54,297 nt of DNA, from contig NZ_FRAB01000044.1 of the NCBI RefSeq assembly GCF_900142195.1, positions 1 to 54,297 on the forward strand, given 5' to 3'. Source of the DNA: Paraburkholderia terricola (GTDB taxonomy: Bacteria > Pseudomonadota > Gammaproteobacteria > Burkholderiales > Burkholderiaceae). Shown in pieces: positions 39,800-48,926 of this stretch. The notes beneath the pieces are model-generated. The model was not told the origin of the DNA. It worked only from the letters and a program-made list of their open reading frames with translations, and searched no databases. Made by a program: the position numbers and the translations under genes. Position 1 is the stretch's first letter; every line of letters starts with the position of its first letter.

Positions 39800-40777
39800 T
39801 TACTTGTCCAGACCAGCCGGCGGCCAGTTCTCGAGTTTCATGCCGAGCGTCAAACCACGCGACGCCAATACTTCCTTGATTTCGTTCAGCGACTTGCGGC
39901 CCAGGTTCGGCGTCTTAAGCAGCTCGTTTTCAGTGCGCTGGATCAAGTCGCCGATGTAGTAGATGTTCTCGGCCTTCAGGCAGTTCGCGGAACGAACCGT
40001 CAGTTCGAGATCATCAACCGGACGCAGCAGGATCGGATCGATCTGCGGCGCGCGCGACGGTGCTTCTGCCGTAGCTTCGGTACCTTCCAGTGCGGCGAAT
40101 ACCGACAGTTGGTCGACCAGAATACGCGCCGATTGACGGATTGCTTCTTCCGGCGAGATCACACCGTTGGTCTCGATGTTCATCACGAGCTTGTCGAGGT
40201 CGGTACGTTGTTCGACACGCGCGCTTTCAACGGCGTAGCTCACGCGGCGAACGGGCGAGAACGACGCGTCCAGCACGATGCGGCCGATGATCTTGGCCGA
40301 TTCTTCGCCGTAACGACGCACATTGCCCGGCACGTAGCCGCGGCCTTTTTCAACCTTGATCTGCACGTCGAGCTTGCCGCCCTTCGACAGGTGCGCAATC
40401 ACATGATCCGGGTTGATCACTTCGCAATCGTGCGCAAGTTCAATGTCGCCCGCGGTGACAACGCCTTCACCTTCCTTGCGCAGCGTAACCGTCACTTCGT
40501 CACGGTTATGCAGCTTGAAGACCACACCCTTCAGGTTCAACAACAGGTTGACCACATCCTCTTGCACACCGTCGAGCGTCGAATACTCATGTACGACGCC
40601 TGCGATCGTCACTTCGGTCGGCGCGTAGCCGATCATCGACGACAGCAATACGCGCCGAAGCGCGTTACCCAAGGTGTGGCCGTAACCGCGTTCAAACGGT
40701 TCCATGACCACTTTCGCGTGGCTTTCGCCAAGCGATTCAACTGCGATGATCTTGGGCTTCAACAAACTGGTTTGCAT
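39800..40777 (-). CDS. rpoA: RNA polymerase alpha subunit
   Basis: 325 residues. N-terminal dimerisation domain (about 1-230; '[20 protein letters not shown]') starts polymerase assembly; C-terminal domain (about 250-315; '[22 protein letters not shown]', '[19 protein letters not shown]') binds UP elements and activators. All typical motifs are intact. A 124-base gap with GC-rich inverted repeats separates it from rpsD. Confidence 0.99.
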
Positions 40778-40901
40778 AGGTTTTCCTTTTCAATACCCTC
40801 GGCTCGTTACACCGATAAGGCTGACCGGTAACAACCTGAAAATAAACAGCCGAGACGCCCCCTTGCGCAACGCAATCGGGGTGCCCCGGCCGTTAATCCG
40901 A

Positions 40902-41525
40902 TTACCGCGAATACAATTCGACGATCAGGCTTTCGTTGATATCGCCAGCGATGTCGCTGCGTTCCGGCTTCTGCTTGAACGTGCCTTCGAACTTCTTCGA
41001 ATCAACAGCGACCCAGCTCGGCAGACCGCCTTGCTCAGCGAGCGACAGCGCTTCGAGAATACGGGCTTGCTTCTTCTTCTGTTCGCGCACCGCTACAACA
41101 TCGCCTGCCTTCACTTGCATCGACGGAATGTTCGACACGACGCCGTTCACCGTGATCGCCTTGTGGCTCACGAGCTGACGCGCTTCAGCGCGCGTCGAGC
41201 CGAAACCCATGCGATACACGACGTTGTCGAGACGCGATTCAAGCAATTGCAGCAGGTTTTCGCCCGTGTTGCCCTTCAGGCGGTCTGCTTCGGCGAAGTA
41301 ACGACGGAATTGACGCTCGAGGACACCGTAGATGCGCTTCACTTTTTGCTTTTCGCGCAGCTGCGTGCCGTAGTCGGACGTACGTGCACCCGAGGTGCGG
41401 CCATGTTGGCCAGGCTTGCTGTCAAGCTTGCACTTGTCAGCGAGTGAACGACGGGCGCTCTTCAGGAAAAGGTCAGTGCCTTCACGGCGGGAGAGCTTGG
41501 CCTTAGGGCCGATATAACGTGCCAC
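40902..41525 (-). CDS. rpsD: 30S ribosomal protein S4
   Basis: 207 residues. S4 nucleates 30S assembly and in Escherichia coli represses the alpha operon. Conserved 'MARYIGPKAKLSRREGTDL', S4 RNA-binding domain 'RLDNVVYRMGFGSTRAEARQLVSHKAITVNG'. The 157-base gap upstream is long for this operon and may hold a leader. Confidence 0.99.
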   Translation of the reverse strand: MARYIGPKAKLSRREGTDLFLKSARRSLADKCKLDSKPGQHGRTSGARTSDYGTQLREKQKVKRIYGVLERQFRRYFAEADRLKGNTGENLLQLLESRLDNVVYRMGFGSTRAEARQLVSHKAITVNGVVSNIPSMQVKAGDVVAVREQKKKQARILEALSLAEQGGLPSWVAVDSKKFEGTFKQKPERSDIAGDINESLIVELYSR

Positions 41526-41682
41526 GTTGATTCCTTCTATGATTGATCACGTGAATGCATGCACTCACGCTAGTCCGAGCCCTTTGGGTCGAACGGTGGG
41601 CTTAGTCAATTCAATAGCGCAAGCGGCCTGTGGTCGCCGGCTTACAAGCGCGGCGGCGACAGGCGCTAGCGAAAACAGCGTC
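41526..41682 (-). other. Extended rpsK-rpsD spacer, possible leader
   Basis: 157 bases where most alpha operons have a few dozen. Short inverted repeats are visible, including TGCATGCA and GTGAATGCATGCACTCAC near 41550-41570. It could fold as an S4-responsive structure or hold a secondary promoter; no clear -10 is seen. Confidence 0.4.
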
Positions 41683-42087
41683 TTAGATACGACGACGCTT
41701 CGGCGGACGGCAGCCGTTGTGCGGGACCGGGGTTACGTCGGAGATCGCTGTGATCTTGATGCCAAGACCATGCAATGCGCGCACCGCCGACTCACGGCCA
41801 GGACCGGGGCCCTTGATCCGCACTTCGAGGTTCTTCACGCCGTATTCCATCGCCACGCGGCCAGCCGATTCGGCCGCCACCTGAGCTGCAAACGGGGTCG
41901 ATTTACGCGAACCCTTGAAGCCCTGACCACCCGACGTTGCCCAAGCAAGTGCATTGCCTTGACGATCGGTGATCGTGATGATGGTGTTGTTGAACGACGC
42001 GTGAACGTGAACCACGCCCTCGGCGACGTTCTTCTTGACCTTCTTGCGAACGCGTTGCGCCGCGGAGTTGTTCGAAGCCTTAGCCAT
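41683..42087 (-). CDS. rpsK: 30S ribosomal protein S11
   Basis: 134 residues. S11 is in the 30S platform. Diagnostic: 'GVVHVHASFNNTIITITDRQGNALAWATSGG' and the ending 'DVTPVPHNGCRPPKRRRI'. The N-terminal Lys-rich tail is usual. 28 bases after rpsM. Confidence 0.99.
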   Translation of the reverse strand: MAKASNNSAAQRVRKKVKKNVAEGVVHVHASFNNTIITITDRQGNALAWATSGGQGFKGSRKSTPFAAQVAAESAGRVAMEYGVKNLEVRIKGPGPGRESAVRALHGLGIKITAISDVTPVPHNGCRPPKRRRI

Positions 42088-42115
42088 TACGTTTTCCTGT
42101 AACTGTCAGTTCCGC

Positions 42116-42481
42116 TTACTTCTTCAGCGATTGCGCTGCACGACGCGGACCCTTGCGCGTACGGGCATTCGTACGCGTACGTTGGCCGCGCAGGGGCAAG
42201 CCCTTACGATGCCGCACGCCACGGTAGCAGCCGAGATCCATCAGGCGCTTGATGTTCATCGTCGTTTCACGGCGCAGATCGCCTTCAACGATGAACTTGC
42301 CGACTTCTTCACGCAGCTTTTCGAGGTCTGCGTCGTTCAGGTCTTTGACCTTCTTCGAAAATGCCACACCAGCAGCGACGCAAATGTCGCGCGAGCGCGT
42401 GCGGCCGATACCGTAAATTGCCGTCAGGCCGATTTCGGTATGCTGGTGATTCGGGATGTTAACCCCTGCGATACGAGCCAT
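42116..42481 (-). CDS. rpsM: 30S ribosomal protein S13
   Basis: 121 residues. S13 forms bridges to the large subunit head and contacts P-site tRNA with its basic tail ('[14 protein letters not shown]'). '[30 protein letters not shown]' is diagnostic. Confidence 0.99.
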
Positions 42482-42522
42482 TGTTTTTCCTCAAACAAAA
42501 AGCGCAAGCAAAAGCGCGGCGT

Positions 42523-42639
42523 TCAGCCTTGACGCTGTTTGTGGCGCGGATCAGAGCTGCAAATCACGCGCACAACGCCTTTGCGCTTGATGATCTTGCA
42601 ATTGCGGCAAATGCGCTTAACCGATGCCATCACTTTCAT
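42523..42639 (-). CDS. rpmJ: 50S ribosomal protein L36
   Basis: 38 residues, too short for usual length cut-offs. It translates as [17 protein letters not shown] and then a Lys/Arg-rich part ending RHKQRQG. The zinc ligands are present (C-X2-C, a third Cys and the His in DPRHK), so this is the zinc-binding form. It lies between infA and rpsM, the standard place, 20 bases after the infA stop. Confidence 0.97.
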
Positions 42640-42659
42640 GATATTACCCTTTTTTCAAA

Positions 42660-42878
42660 TCACTTCGCCCGGAACACGATCCGCGCACGCGACAGATCGT
42701 AAGGCGTCAATTCAACCGTCACCTTGTCGCCCGGCAAGATTCGGATGTAGTGCATCCGCATCTTCCCGGATATGTGTCCCAATACGACATGGCCGTTTTC
42801 CAGCTTCACCCTAAAGGTAGCGTTAGGCAGGTTTTCGATGACTTCACCCTGCATCTGGATAACATCGTCTTTGGCCAT
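42660..42878 (-). CDS. infA: Translation initiation factor IF-1
   Basis: 72 residues, one S1/OB fold. It occupies the A site during initiation. Diagnostic 'MAKDDVIQMQGEVIENLPNA' and 'GKMRMHYIRILPGDKV'. ATG 42878 is chosen because AAAGGA lies just upstream and the family begins MAK; an ATG at 42890 adds only four residues. It follows secY by 8 bases. Confidence 0.98.
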   Translation of the reverse strand: MAKDDVIQMQGEVIENLPNATFRVKLENGHVVLGHISGKMRMHYIRILPGDKVTVELTPYDLSRARIVFRAK

Positions 42879-42886
42879 AAGTCCTT

Positions 42887-44233
42887 TCAACGCATCGGGA
42901 CGCCGCCGCCTTTGAAATTAGCTTTCTTCAGCAGCGATTCATACTGTTGCGACATAACGTACGACTGCACCTGCGCCATGAAGTCCATTGTGACGACGAC
43001 AATGATCAGCAGCGACGTTCCACCAAAATAAAACGGCACGTTCCAGCGCAGCACCAGAAACTCGGGCAGCAGACAAACAAACACGATGTAGATCGCACCG
43101 GCCAGCGTCAGACGCGTGAGGATGCGGTCGATATATCGCGCCGTTTGATCGCCCGGGCGGATGCCTGGAACGAAAGCGCCACTCTTTTTCAGGTTGTCGG
43201 CCGTTTCCCTGCTGTTGAACACCAACGCTGTGTAGAAAAAGCAGAAGAAAACGATCGCCAACGCGTACAACAATACGTACACGGGCTGGCCTGGCTTGAG
43301 GGCTTCGGCCACGTTGTGCAACGTGTCTGCGAACCAGCCGGTACGCGACCCCGAACTAAACCAGTTCAGGATGGTTGCCGGAAAGAGAATGATCGACGAT
43401 GCAAAGATCGGCGGAATCACACCCGACATGTTCAGCTTCAGCGGCAGATGCGAAGACTGTCCGCCGTAAATCTTGTTACCGACTTGCCGCTTCGCGTAAT
43501 TCACAAGAATCTTGCGCTGGCCGCGTTCGATAAACACCACCAGATAAGTCACAGCAGCGATCAGCACGACGACGATAATCGCCGAAATGATGCTCATCGA
43601 GCCGGTTCGCACCAGTTCGAAAAGACCACCGATTGCATTCGGGAAACCCGCCGCAATACCACCGAAAATAATGATCGAGATACCGTTGCCAAGCCCACGC
43701 TCCGTGATCTGCTCGCCGAGCCACATCAGGAACATCGTGCCGGTGACCAGCGTCACGACCGTCGTCAACCGAAACACCATCCCCGGATCGATCACTAAGG
43801 CCGGCTGATTTTCCAGTGCGACGGCAATGCCGAATGCCTGGAACGTCGCCAGCAGGACCGTGAAGATACGTGTGTACTGCGTGATCTTCCGCTGTCCCGC
43901 CTGCCCCTCTTTCTTCAGCGCCTCGAGCTGCGGCGAGACAATCGCCAGCAACTGCATGATGATCGATGCCGAAATATAAGGCATGATCCCCAACGCGAAA
44001 ATCGTGAACCGCGAAAGTGCGCCACCCGAGAACATGTTGAACATGCCAAGGATGCCGCCCGACTGACTTTGGAACAACTTTGCCAGTTGGTCCGGGTCAA
44101 TACCCGGCACCGGAACGTGCGCGCCGATACGGTAGACGATCAGCGCCAGCAGCAGAAACACTGCTCGCCGACGCAGATCGCCAAACTTCGCCGCGCCGCG
44201 ACCGGGTTTTGCGAGACTCGGGCTGTTAGCCAA
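42887..44233 (-). CDS. secY: Protein translocase subunit SecY
   Basis: 448 residues with ten membrane helices, the channel of the Sec translocon. 'HVPVPGIDPDQLA', the plug region and the conserved cytoplasmic loop 'KRQVGNKIYGGQSSHLPLKLN' are seen. I take TTG 44233 as start since AAGG lies five bases upstream and the protein then begins LANSPSLAKPGRG, as expected; an ATG at 44251 would add six residues. A TTG start in an operon of ATG genes may keep SecY low compared with ribosomal proteins. Confidence 0.97.
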   Translation of the reverse strand: MANSPSLAKPGRGAAKFGDLRRRAVFLLLALIVYRIGAHVPVPGIDPDQLAKLFQSQSGGILGMFNMFSGGALSRFTIFALGIMPYISASIIMQLLAIVSPQLEALKKEGQAGQRKITQYTRIFTVLLATFQAFGIAVALENQPALVIDPGMVFRLTTVVTLVTGTMFLMWLGEQITERGLGNGISIIIFGGIAAGFPNAIGGLFELVRTGSMSIISAIIVVVLIAAVTYLVVFIERGQRKILVNYAKRQVGNKIYGGQSSHLPLKLNMSGVIPPIFASSIILFPATILNWFSSGSRTGWFADTLHNVAEALKPGQPVYVLLYALAIVFFCFFYTALVFNSRETADNLKKSGAFVPGIRPGDQTARYIDRILTRLTLAGAIYIVFVCLLPEFLVLRWNVPFYFGGTSLLIIVVVTMDFMAQVQSYVMSQQYESLLKKANFKGGGVPMR

Positions 44234-44279
44234 GTACCTTCTCCGATGCAAATGCTAGTGACGGCAAATAACTTGCGCG

Positions 44280-44714
44280 TTACTCGGCAAAAGAGCCACC
44301 GACTGCTTCAATAGCAGCGCGCGCACCCTTCGTCGCACCCAGGCCCTTCACAACGACCTTGCGCTTCAGTTCGCCCGTCGCAATGATCTTGGCGCTCGTG
44401 ATAAGTTCGCCGAGCAGACCGGCTTGCTTCAGAGCCAACAGATCGATTTCGTCGACCGGCAGCTTTTCCAGATCCGAGAGACGCACTTCACCGACGAATT
44501 CCTTCGTCAGCGAGGTGAAGCCCCGCTTCGGCAGGCGACGTTGCAGCGGCATTTGACCGCCTTCGAAGCCAACCTTGTGAAAGCCGCCCGAACGCGACTT
44601 CTGGCCCTTGTGACCACGGCCGGCAGTCTTGCCCAGACCAGAGCCGATACCGCGACCGACGCGACGCTTAGCGTGCTTCGAGCCTTCAGCCGGCTTCAGG
44701 TTATTCAATTCCAT
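44280..44714 (-). CDS. rplO: 50S ribosomal protein L15
   Basis: 144 residues, late-assembly protein of the 50S. 'MELNNLKPAEGSKHAKRRVGRGIGSGLGKTAGRGHKGQKSRSGG' region is diagnostic. ATG 44714 has GGAG six bases upstream, preferred to ATG 44720. Confidence 0.98.
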   Translation of the reverse strand: MELNNLKPAEGSKHAKRRVGRGIGSGLGKTAGRGHKGQKSRSGGFHKVGFEGGQMPLQRRLPKRGFTSLTKEFVGEVRLSDLEKLPVDEIDLLALKQAGLLGELITSAKIIATGELKRKVVVKGLGATKGARAAIEAVGGSFAE

Positions 44715-44743
44715 TATCAACTCCTTGAGTCCTGGTCAGCCGC

Positions 44744-44926
44744 TTAGCTGATGACCTTAACGAGGTACGAAACCTTGTTGATCATGCCGCGCACAGCCGG
44801 CGTGTCCTGCAACTCGCTGATCGAGTTGAGTCGGCGCAGGCCCAAGCCACGCACCGTAGCACGGTGCGTTTCACGGGTGCCGATCAGGCTCTTGACGAGC
44901 TGGACCTTGACAGTTTTATCAGACAT
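44744..44926 (-). CDS. rpmD: 50S ribosomal protein L30
   Basis: 60 residues. 'VKVQLVKSLIGTRETHRATVRGLGLRRLNS' is the L30 signature. A longer frame to 45070 runs into rpsE and is rejected. It starts 10 bases after the rpsE stop. Confidence 0.98.
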   Translation of the reverse strand: MSDKTVKVQLVKSLIGTRETHRATVRGLGLRRLNSISELQDTPAVRGMINKVSYLVKVIS

Positions 44927-44936
44927 GGTGTCCACC

Positions 44937-45455
44937 TTAGCCCAGAATATCTTCGACGGACTTGCCGCGCTTCGCCGCGATGTCGCCCGGCGTGGACTGC
45001 TTGCGCAGACCGTCGAGCGTTGCGCGAACGAGGTTGTACGGGTTCGTCGAACCGTGGCTCTTGGCCACAACGTTCTGCACGCCCATCACGTCGAACACTG
45101 CGCGCATCGGACCACCGGCGATCACACCGGTACCGTCCTTCGCCGGAGCGAGGAGGACCATCGATGCGCCGTGCTTACCGTGCACTTCGTGCTGCAGGGT
45201 ACCGTTCTTCAGCGGCACCTTGAACATGTTGCGGCGAGCTTGTTCCATCGCCTTCTGAACAGCGACCGGCACTTCCTTCGCCTTGCCCTTGCCCATACCG
45301 ACGCGGCCATCACCGTCGCCAACCACGGTCAGCGCGGCGAAACCGAGAATCCGGCCACCCTTCACGACCTTGGTCACGCGGTTGACCGAAATCATCTTTT
45401 CACGAAGGCCGTCGTCGCGTTCGTCAGCCTGAACTTTCGCTTGCATCTTTGCCAT
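44937..45455 (-). CDS. rpsE: 30S ribosomal protein S5
   Basis: 172 residues. S5 helps decoding fidelity at the mRNA entry. The dsRNA-binding-like N domain ('REKMISVNRVTKVVKGGRI') and the C domain ('VLLAPAKDGTGVIAGGPMRAVFDVMGVQNVVAKSHGS') are intact. Confidence 0.99.
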   Translation of the reverse strand: MAKMQAKVQADERDDGLREKMISVNRVTKVVKGGRILGFAALTVVGDGDGRVGMGKGKAKEVPVAVQKAMEQARRNMFKVPLKNGTLQHEVHGKHGASMVLLAPAKDGTGVIAGGPMRAVFDVMGVQNVVAKSHGSTNPYNLVRATLDGLRKQSTPGDIAAKRGKSVEDILG

Positions 45456-45469
45456 GACGAATTCTTCCC

Positions 45470-45835
45470 TTAGAACTTGAGTCCGGCTTCGCGCGCCGCA
45501 TCAGCCAGCGCTTTCACGCGGCCGTGGTAACGGAAACCCGAACGGTCGAAGGCGACGGATTCGATGCCGGCAGCCTTAGCCTTTTCTGCGATGCGCTTCC
45601 CGATCAGAGTCGCAGCAGCAACGTTGCCGCCTTTGCCCGTCTGATCAGCCAGTTGCGCACGCACTTCGGCTTCGAGCGTCGACGCGCTGGCGAGCACCTT
45701 GGTGCCGCACGGCGAGAACACTTGCGCATAGATGTGCGTGTTCGTGCGATGCACGGCGAGACGCGCGACCTGCAGCTCAGCGATCTTGATACGCGTCTGA
45801 CGAGCGCGGCGCAGGCGAGATTGAGTCTTATCCAT
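45470..45835 (-). CDS. rplR: 50S ribosomal protein L18
   Basis: 121 residues. L18 brings 5S rRNA into the 50S with L5. 'RLRRARQTRIKIAE', 'RLAVHRTNTHIYAQV' and the ending 'FDRSGFRYHGRVKALADAAREAGLKF' are diagnostic. Confidence 0.99.
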   Translation of the reverse strand: MDKTQSRLRRARQTRIKIAELQVARLAVHRTNTHIYAQVFSPCGTKVLASASTLEAEVRAQLADQTGKGGNVAAATLIGKRIAEKAKAAGIESVAFDRSGFRYHGRVKALADAAREAGLKF

Positions 45836-45847
45836 GATTGCGCACCC

Positions 45848-46378
45848 TTACTTCTTCTTCGTTTCTTTGAGGATCACAACCTCATTGGCGTAACGCACAC
45901 CCTTGCCCTTGTAGGGCTCCGGCGGGCGATAGCCGCGCACTTCTGCAGCGACCTGGCCAACTTGTTGCTTATTGATCCCCTTGATCACGATTTCGGTTTG
46001 CGACGGGGTTTCAGCCTTGACGCCTTCCGGCATCTGGTGCACCACGGGGTGCGAGAAACCCAGCGACAGGTTCAACTTGTCGCCTTGCGCTTGTGCGCGG
46101 TAACCAACGCCAACCAGCGTCAGCTTGCGCTCGAAACCCTTCGTCACGCCGTTCACCATGTTCGCAATCAATGCGCGCATCGTGCCCGACATCGCATTCG
46201 CTTCGCGGCTCTCGTCCACCGGCTCGATCTTCAGCGTGCCATTGTCGTTCACCACTTTCACGAGGCGGTTTGCTGCCTGCGTAATCGTACCCAATGGGCC
46301 CTTGACGGTAATGCGATCGTCGCTCAGGGCCACCTCTGCGCCTTCCAGCGCGATCGGGCTTTTACCTACTCGAGACAT
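45848..46378 (-). CDS. rplF: 50S ribosomal protein L6
   Basis: 176 residues with two similar domains near the sarcin-ricin loop. 'MSRVGKSPIALEGAEV' and 'RGYRPPEPYKGKGVRYANEVV' are diagnostic. Confidence 0.99.
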   Translation of the reverse strand: MSRVGKSPIALEGAEVALSDDRITVKGPLGTITQAANRLVKVVNDNGTLKIEPVDESREANAMSGTMRALIANMVNGVTKGFERKLTLVGVGYRAQAQGDKLNLSLGFSHPVVHQMPEGVKAETPSQTEIVIKGINKQQVGQVAAEVRGYRPPEPYKGKGVRYANEVVILKETKKK

Positions 46379-46396
46379 GTTTCTCTCCTTTCGGCC

Positions 46397-46792
46397 TTAA
46401 GCGACGTAGCAGATGACTTCGCCGCCAACGCCCGTTGCACGCGCCTTGCGGTCCGTCATCACGCCCTTCGGCGTCGACACTATTGCCACGCCGAGGCCAT
46501 TCATGACCACGGGGATGTCGTTACGGCCGCGGTACACACGCAGACCGGGCTTCGAGACGCGTTCAATGCGCTCGATGACCGGACGGCCGGCGTAGTACTT
46601 CAACACGATGTTCAATTCAGACTTCGCACCTTCGGACTTCACTGCGAAATCATCGATATAACCTTCGTCCTTCAGGACCTGCGCAATGGCAACCTTGACT
46701 TTCGACGAGGGCATTGTCACCGAAACTTTCTCAACCATCTGCGCGTTGCGGATGCGAGTCAGCATATCGGCGATAGGATCACTCATGCTCAT
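46397..46792 (-). CDS. rpsH: 30S ribosomal protein S8
   Basis: 131 residues. S8 binds 16S helix 21 and in Escherichia coli represses the spc operon. '[19 protein letters not shown]' is diagnostic. ATG 46792 is favoured over 46786 by the spacing to AGGAG. Confidence 0.99.
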
Positions 46793-46806
46793 TTATGTTT
46801 CTCCTA

Positions 46807-47112
46807 TTACCAGCTCGCCTTGGTCAGGCCAGGGATCTCGCCGCGGAACGCGATTTCGCGAATCTTGTTGCGCGCCAGCCCGAATTTACGGAACGTGCCG
46901 CGCGGGCGACCAGTAATTGCGCAACGGTTGCGCTTACGGGTCGGATTAGAGTTGCGCGGCAGTTGTTGCAGTTCCAGACGTGCTGCGTAGTGCTCTTCGT
47001 CCGACTTGCTCATATCGCCAATGATCGCCTTCAACTCCGCACGCTTGGGAGCGTACTTAGCAGCGAGGCGAGCACGCTTCTTTTCACGTTCGATCAGTGC
47101 CAGTTTAGCCAC
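46807..47112 (-). CDS. rpsN: 30S ribosomal protein S14 (zinc-independent form)
   Basis: 101 residues, the long form without the two CXXC zinc pairs; only one Cys is present ('NRCAITGRPRGTFRKFGLAR'). S14 sits in the 30S head. Confidence 0.98.
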   Translation of the reverse strand: MAKLALIEREKKRARLAAKYAPKRAELKAIIGDMSKSDEEHYAARLELQQLPRNSNPTRKRNRCAITGRPRGTFRKFGLARNKIREIAFRGEIPGLTKASW

Positions 47113-47119
47113 GGTAACC

Positions 47120-47659
47120 TCAGTTTCTGAACGGGAACTTGAAGCTGGCGAGCAGAGCCTTTGCTTCGTCGTCGGTCTTCGCAGTCGTCGTGATGCTGAT
47201 GTTCAGCCCACGGAGTGCGTCGATCTTGTCGTAGTCGATTTCGGGGAAAATGATCTGCTCTTTCACACCGATGTTGTAGTTGCCGCGACCGTCGAATGCA
47301 CGACCCGACACGCCACGGAAGTCGCGTACACGGGGGAGCGCGACCGTCACGAAACGGTCCAGAAATTCGTACATTGCCTGACCACGCAACGTGACCATTG
47401 CACCGATCGGATAGCCTTGACGGATCTTGAAGCCAGCGATTGCCTTGCGTGCCTTCGTAATCACCGGCTTCTGGCCTGCGATCTTCGTCAGGTCGCCAAC
47501 GGCGTTTTCGATGATCTTCTTGTCAGCAACCGCTTCGCCAAGACCCATGTTGAGGGTGATCTTGCTGATGCGCGGCACTTCCATCACGGACTTGTAACCG
47601 AACTTCTCGATGAGGCCGGGTACAACCTTTTCTTTGTAAAACTCTTGCAAACGAGCCAT
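47120..47659 (-). CDS. rplE: 50S ribosomal protein L5
   Basis: 179 residues. L5 binds 5S rRNA and P-site tRNA. 'MARLQEFYKEKVVPGLIEKFGYKS' and 'VTLRGQAMYEFLDRFV' are diagnostic. Confidence 0.99.
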   Translation of the reverse strand: MARLQEFYKEKVVPGLIEKFGYKSVMEVPRISKITLNMGLGEAVADKKIIENAVGDLTKIAGQKPVITKARKAIAGFKIRQGYPIGAMVTLRGQAMYEFLDRFVTVALPRVRDFRGVSGRAFDGRGNYNIGVKEQIIFPEIDYDKIDALRGLNISITTTAKTDDEAKALLASFKFPFRN

Positions 47660-47676
47660 TTTTTTACTCCGCAGCG

Positions 47677-47985
47677 TCAGGCGCTCAGCTCGGCACCGGT
47701 CGTCTTAAGGAAACGGACTTTCTTGTCTCCCTCGACCTTGATGCCTACACGCGATGCCTTGCCATTCGCGTCGACCAATGCGACGTTCGAAATTTGCAGC
47801 GGCATCGTCTTGGCTTCAACACCGCCCGTCGTACCCTTCATCGGGTTCGGCTTGACGTGTTTCTTGACGAGGTTGATGCCCTCGACAATCACTTTGCCTT
47901 CGCCAACGGACAGCACAATGCCGCGCTTGCCCTTATCTTTGCCGGTGGTGACGATAACTTCGTCACCCTTGCGAATCTTGTTCAT
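47677..47985 (-). CDS. rplX: 50S ribosomal protein L24
   Basis: 102 residues with an N-terminal KOW domain ('IRKGDEVIVTTGKDKGKRGIV'). An early 50S assembly protein. GGAG precedes the ATG by five bases. Confidence 0.99.
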   Translation of the reverse strand: MNKIRKGDEVIVTTGKDKGKRGIVLSVGEGKVIVEGINLVKKHVKPNPMKGTTGGVEAKTMPLQISNVALVDANGKASRVGIKVEGDKKVRFLKTTGAELSA

Positions 47986-47994
47986 CGCGACTCC

Positions 47995-48363
47995 TTACAG
48001 CACTTCAGGTGCCAACGAAACGATCTTCATGAATCGTTCGCTGCGCAACTCGCGCGTGACAGGCCCGAAAATACGGGTGCCAATAGGTTCGAGCTTGGCA
48101 TTCAACAACACTGCGGCGTTGCCGTCGAACTTGATCAGCGAACCGTCCTGACGGCGCACGCCCTTGGCGGTGCGAACCACCACGGCGTTATAAATTTCGC
48201 CTTTCTTCACGCGCCCGCGCGGCGTTGCTTCTTTGACGGTCACCTTGATGATGTCGCCAATGCTGGCATAACGACGCTTCGAGCCGCCGAGCACCTTGAT
48301 GCACATGACTTCACGCGCACCCGTGTTGTCGGCCACTTCAAGCCGAGTTTCGGTCTGGATCAT
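47995..48363 (-). CDS. rplN: 50S ribosomal protein L14
   Basis: 122 residues. L14 makes bridge B8. 'MIQTETRLEVADNTGAREVMCIKVLGGSKRRYA' start is diagnostic. It is the first gene of the spc operon and follows a 290-base gap holding a strong promoter. Confidence 0.99.
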   Translation of the reverse strand: MIQTETRLEVADNTGAREVMCIKVLGGSKRRYASIGDIIKVTVKEATPRGRVKKGEIYNAVVVRTAKGVRRQDGSLIKFDGNAAVLLNAKLEPIGTRIFGPVTRELRSERFMKIVSLAPEVL

Positions 48364-48572
48364 GGTTTATCTTTCCCAACTTAATCCGGCCACACCACCA
48401 TGGCGTACCCGGTCAGTCTTGGTCCCGTCAGCCAATCGGCTGCTTGGGTTAGAACAGCAGCGACGGCAAACGAAACCCGCCATCGCAATCCGGTGAATCC
48501 TTCGGAACAGGCTGGCGCCCGACCCGCTTCCCCCACCAACTTCGCCCGCGACGGGGCTCCCATAAAAGAGGG

Positions 48573-48605
48573 AAGACCAAGATTATATCAAATAATCTTG
48601 GTCTT
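48573..48605 (-). terminator. 14-base perfect inverted repeat at the S10/spc boundary
   Basis: AAGACCAAGATTAT/ATAATCTTGGTCTT with a 5-base loop, about 50 bases after rpsQ. Leftward it is followed by CCCTCTTTTA, so it may slow or end the S10 transcript. The same bases contain the -10 of the spc promoter. Confidence 0.6.
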
Positions 48606-48609
48606 GCAA
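48582..48609 (-). promoter_or_regulatory. spc operon promoter
   Basis: Leftward TTGCAA, 16-base spacer, and an extended -10 TGATATAAT (perfect TATAAT). The start site would be near 48575, giving a leader of about 210 bases before rplN. Confidence 0.75.
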
Positions 48610-48653
48610 GCGAAACCTACTGCGATTTCAATTACTTCTACAACTTTGCGGCG

Positions 48654-48926
48654 TCAGATGACGCGAGCAGCCTCGACCAAGCGAGCCACAACCCAAGCTT
48701 TCGTCTTCGAAATCGGACGCGTTTCCTGGATTTCAACGAGATCGCCCTCGTTGTACGTGTTCGCATCGTCGTGCGCGTGGTATTTCTTCGAACGCACAAC
48801 ATACTTGCCGTAGATCGGATGCTTCACTCGGTGCTCAACCAGCACGGTGACCGTCTTGTCCATCTTGTTGCTGACGACCTTGCCGACCAGCGTCCGCTTG
48901 AGCGAGGTTTTTACGCTATCGTTCAT
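48654..48926 (-). CDS. rpsQ: 30S ribosomal protein S17
   Basis: 90 residues, OB fold, early 30S assembly protein. '[35 protein letters not shown]' is diagnostic. Last gene of the S10 operon; its start overlaps the rpmC stop. Confidence 0.99.
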
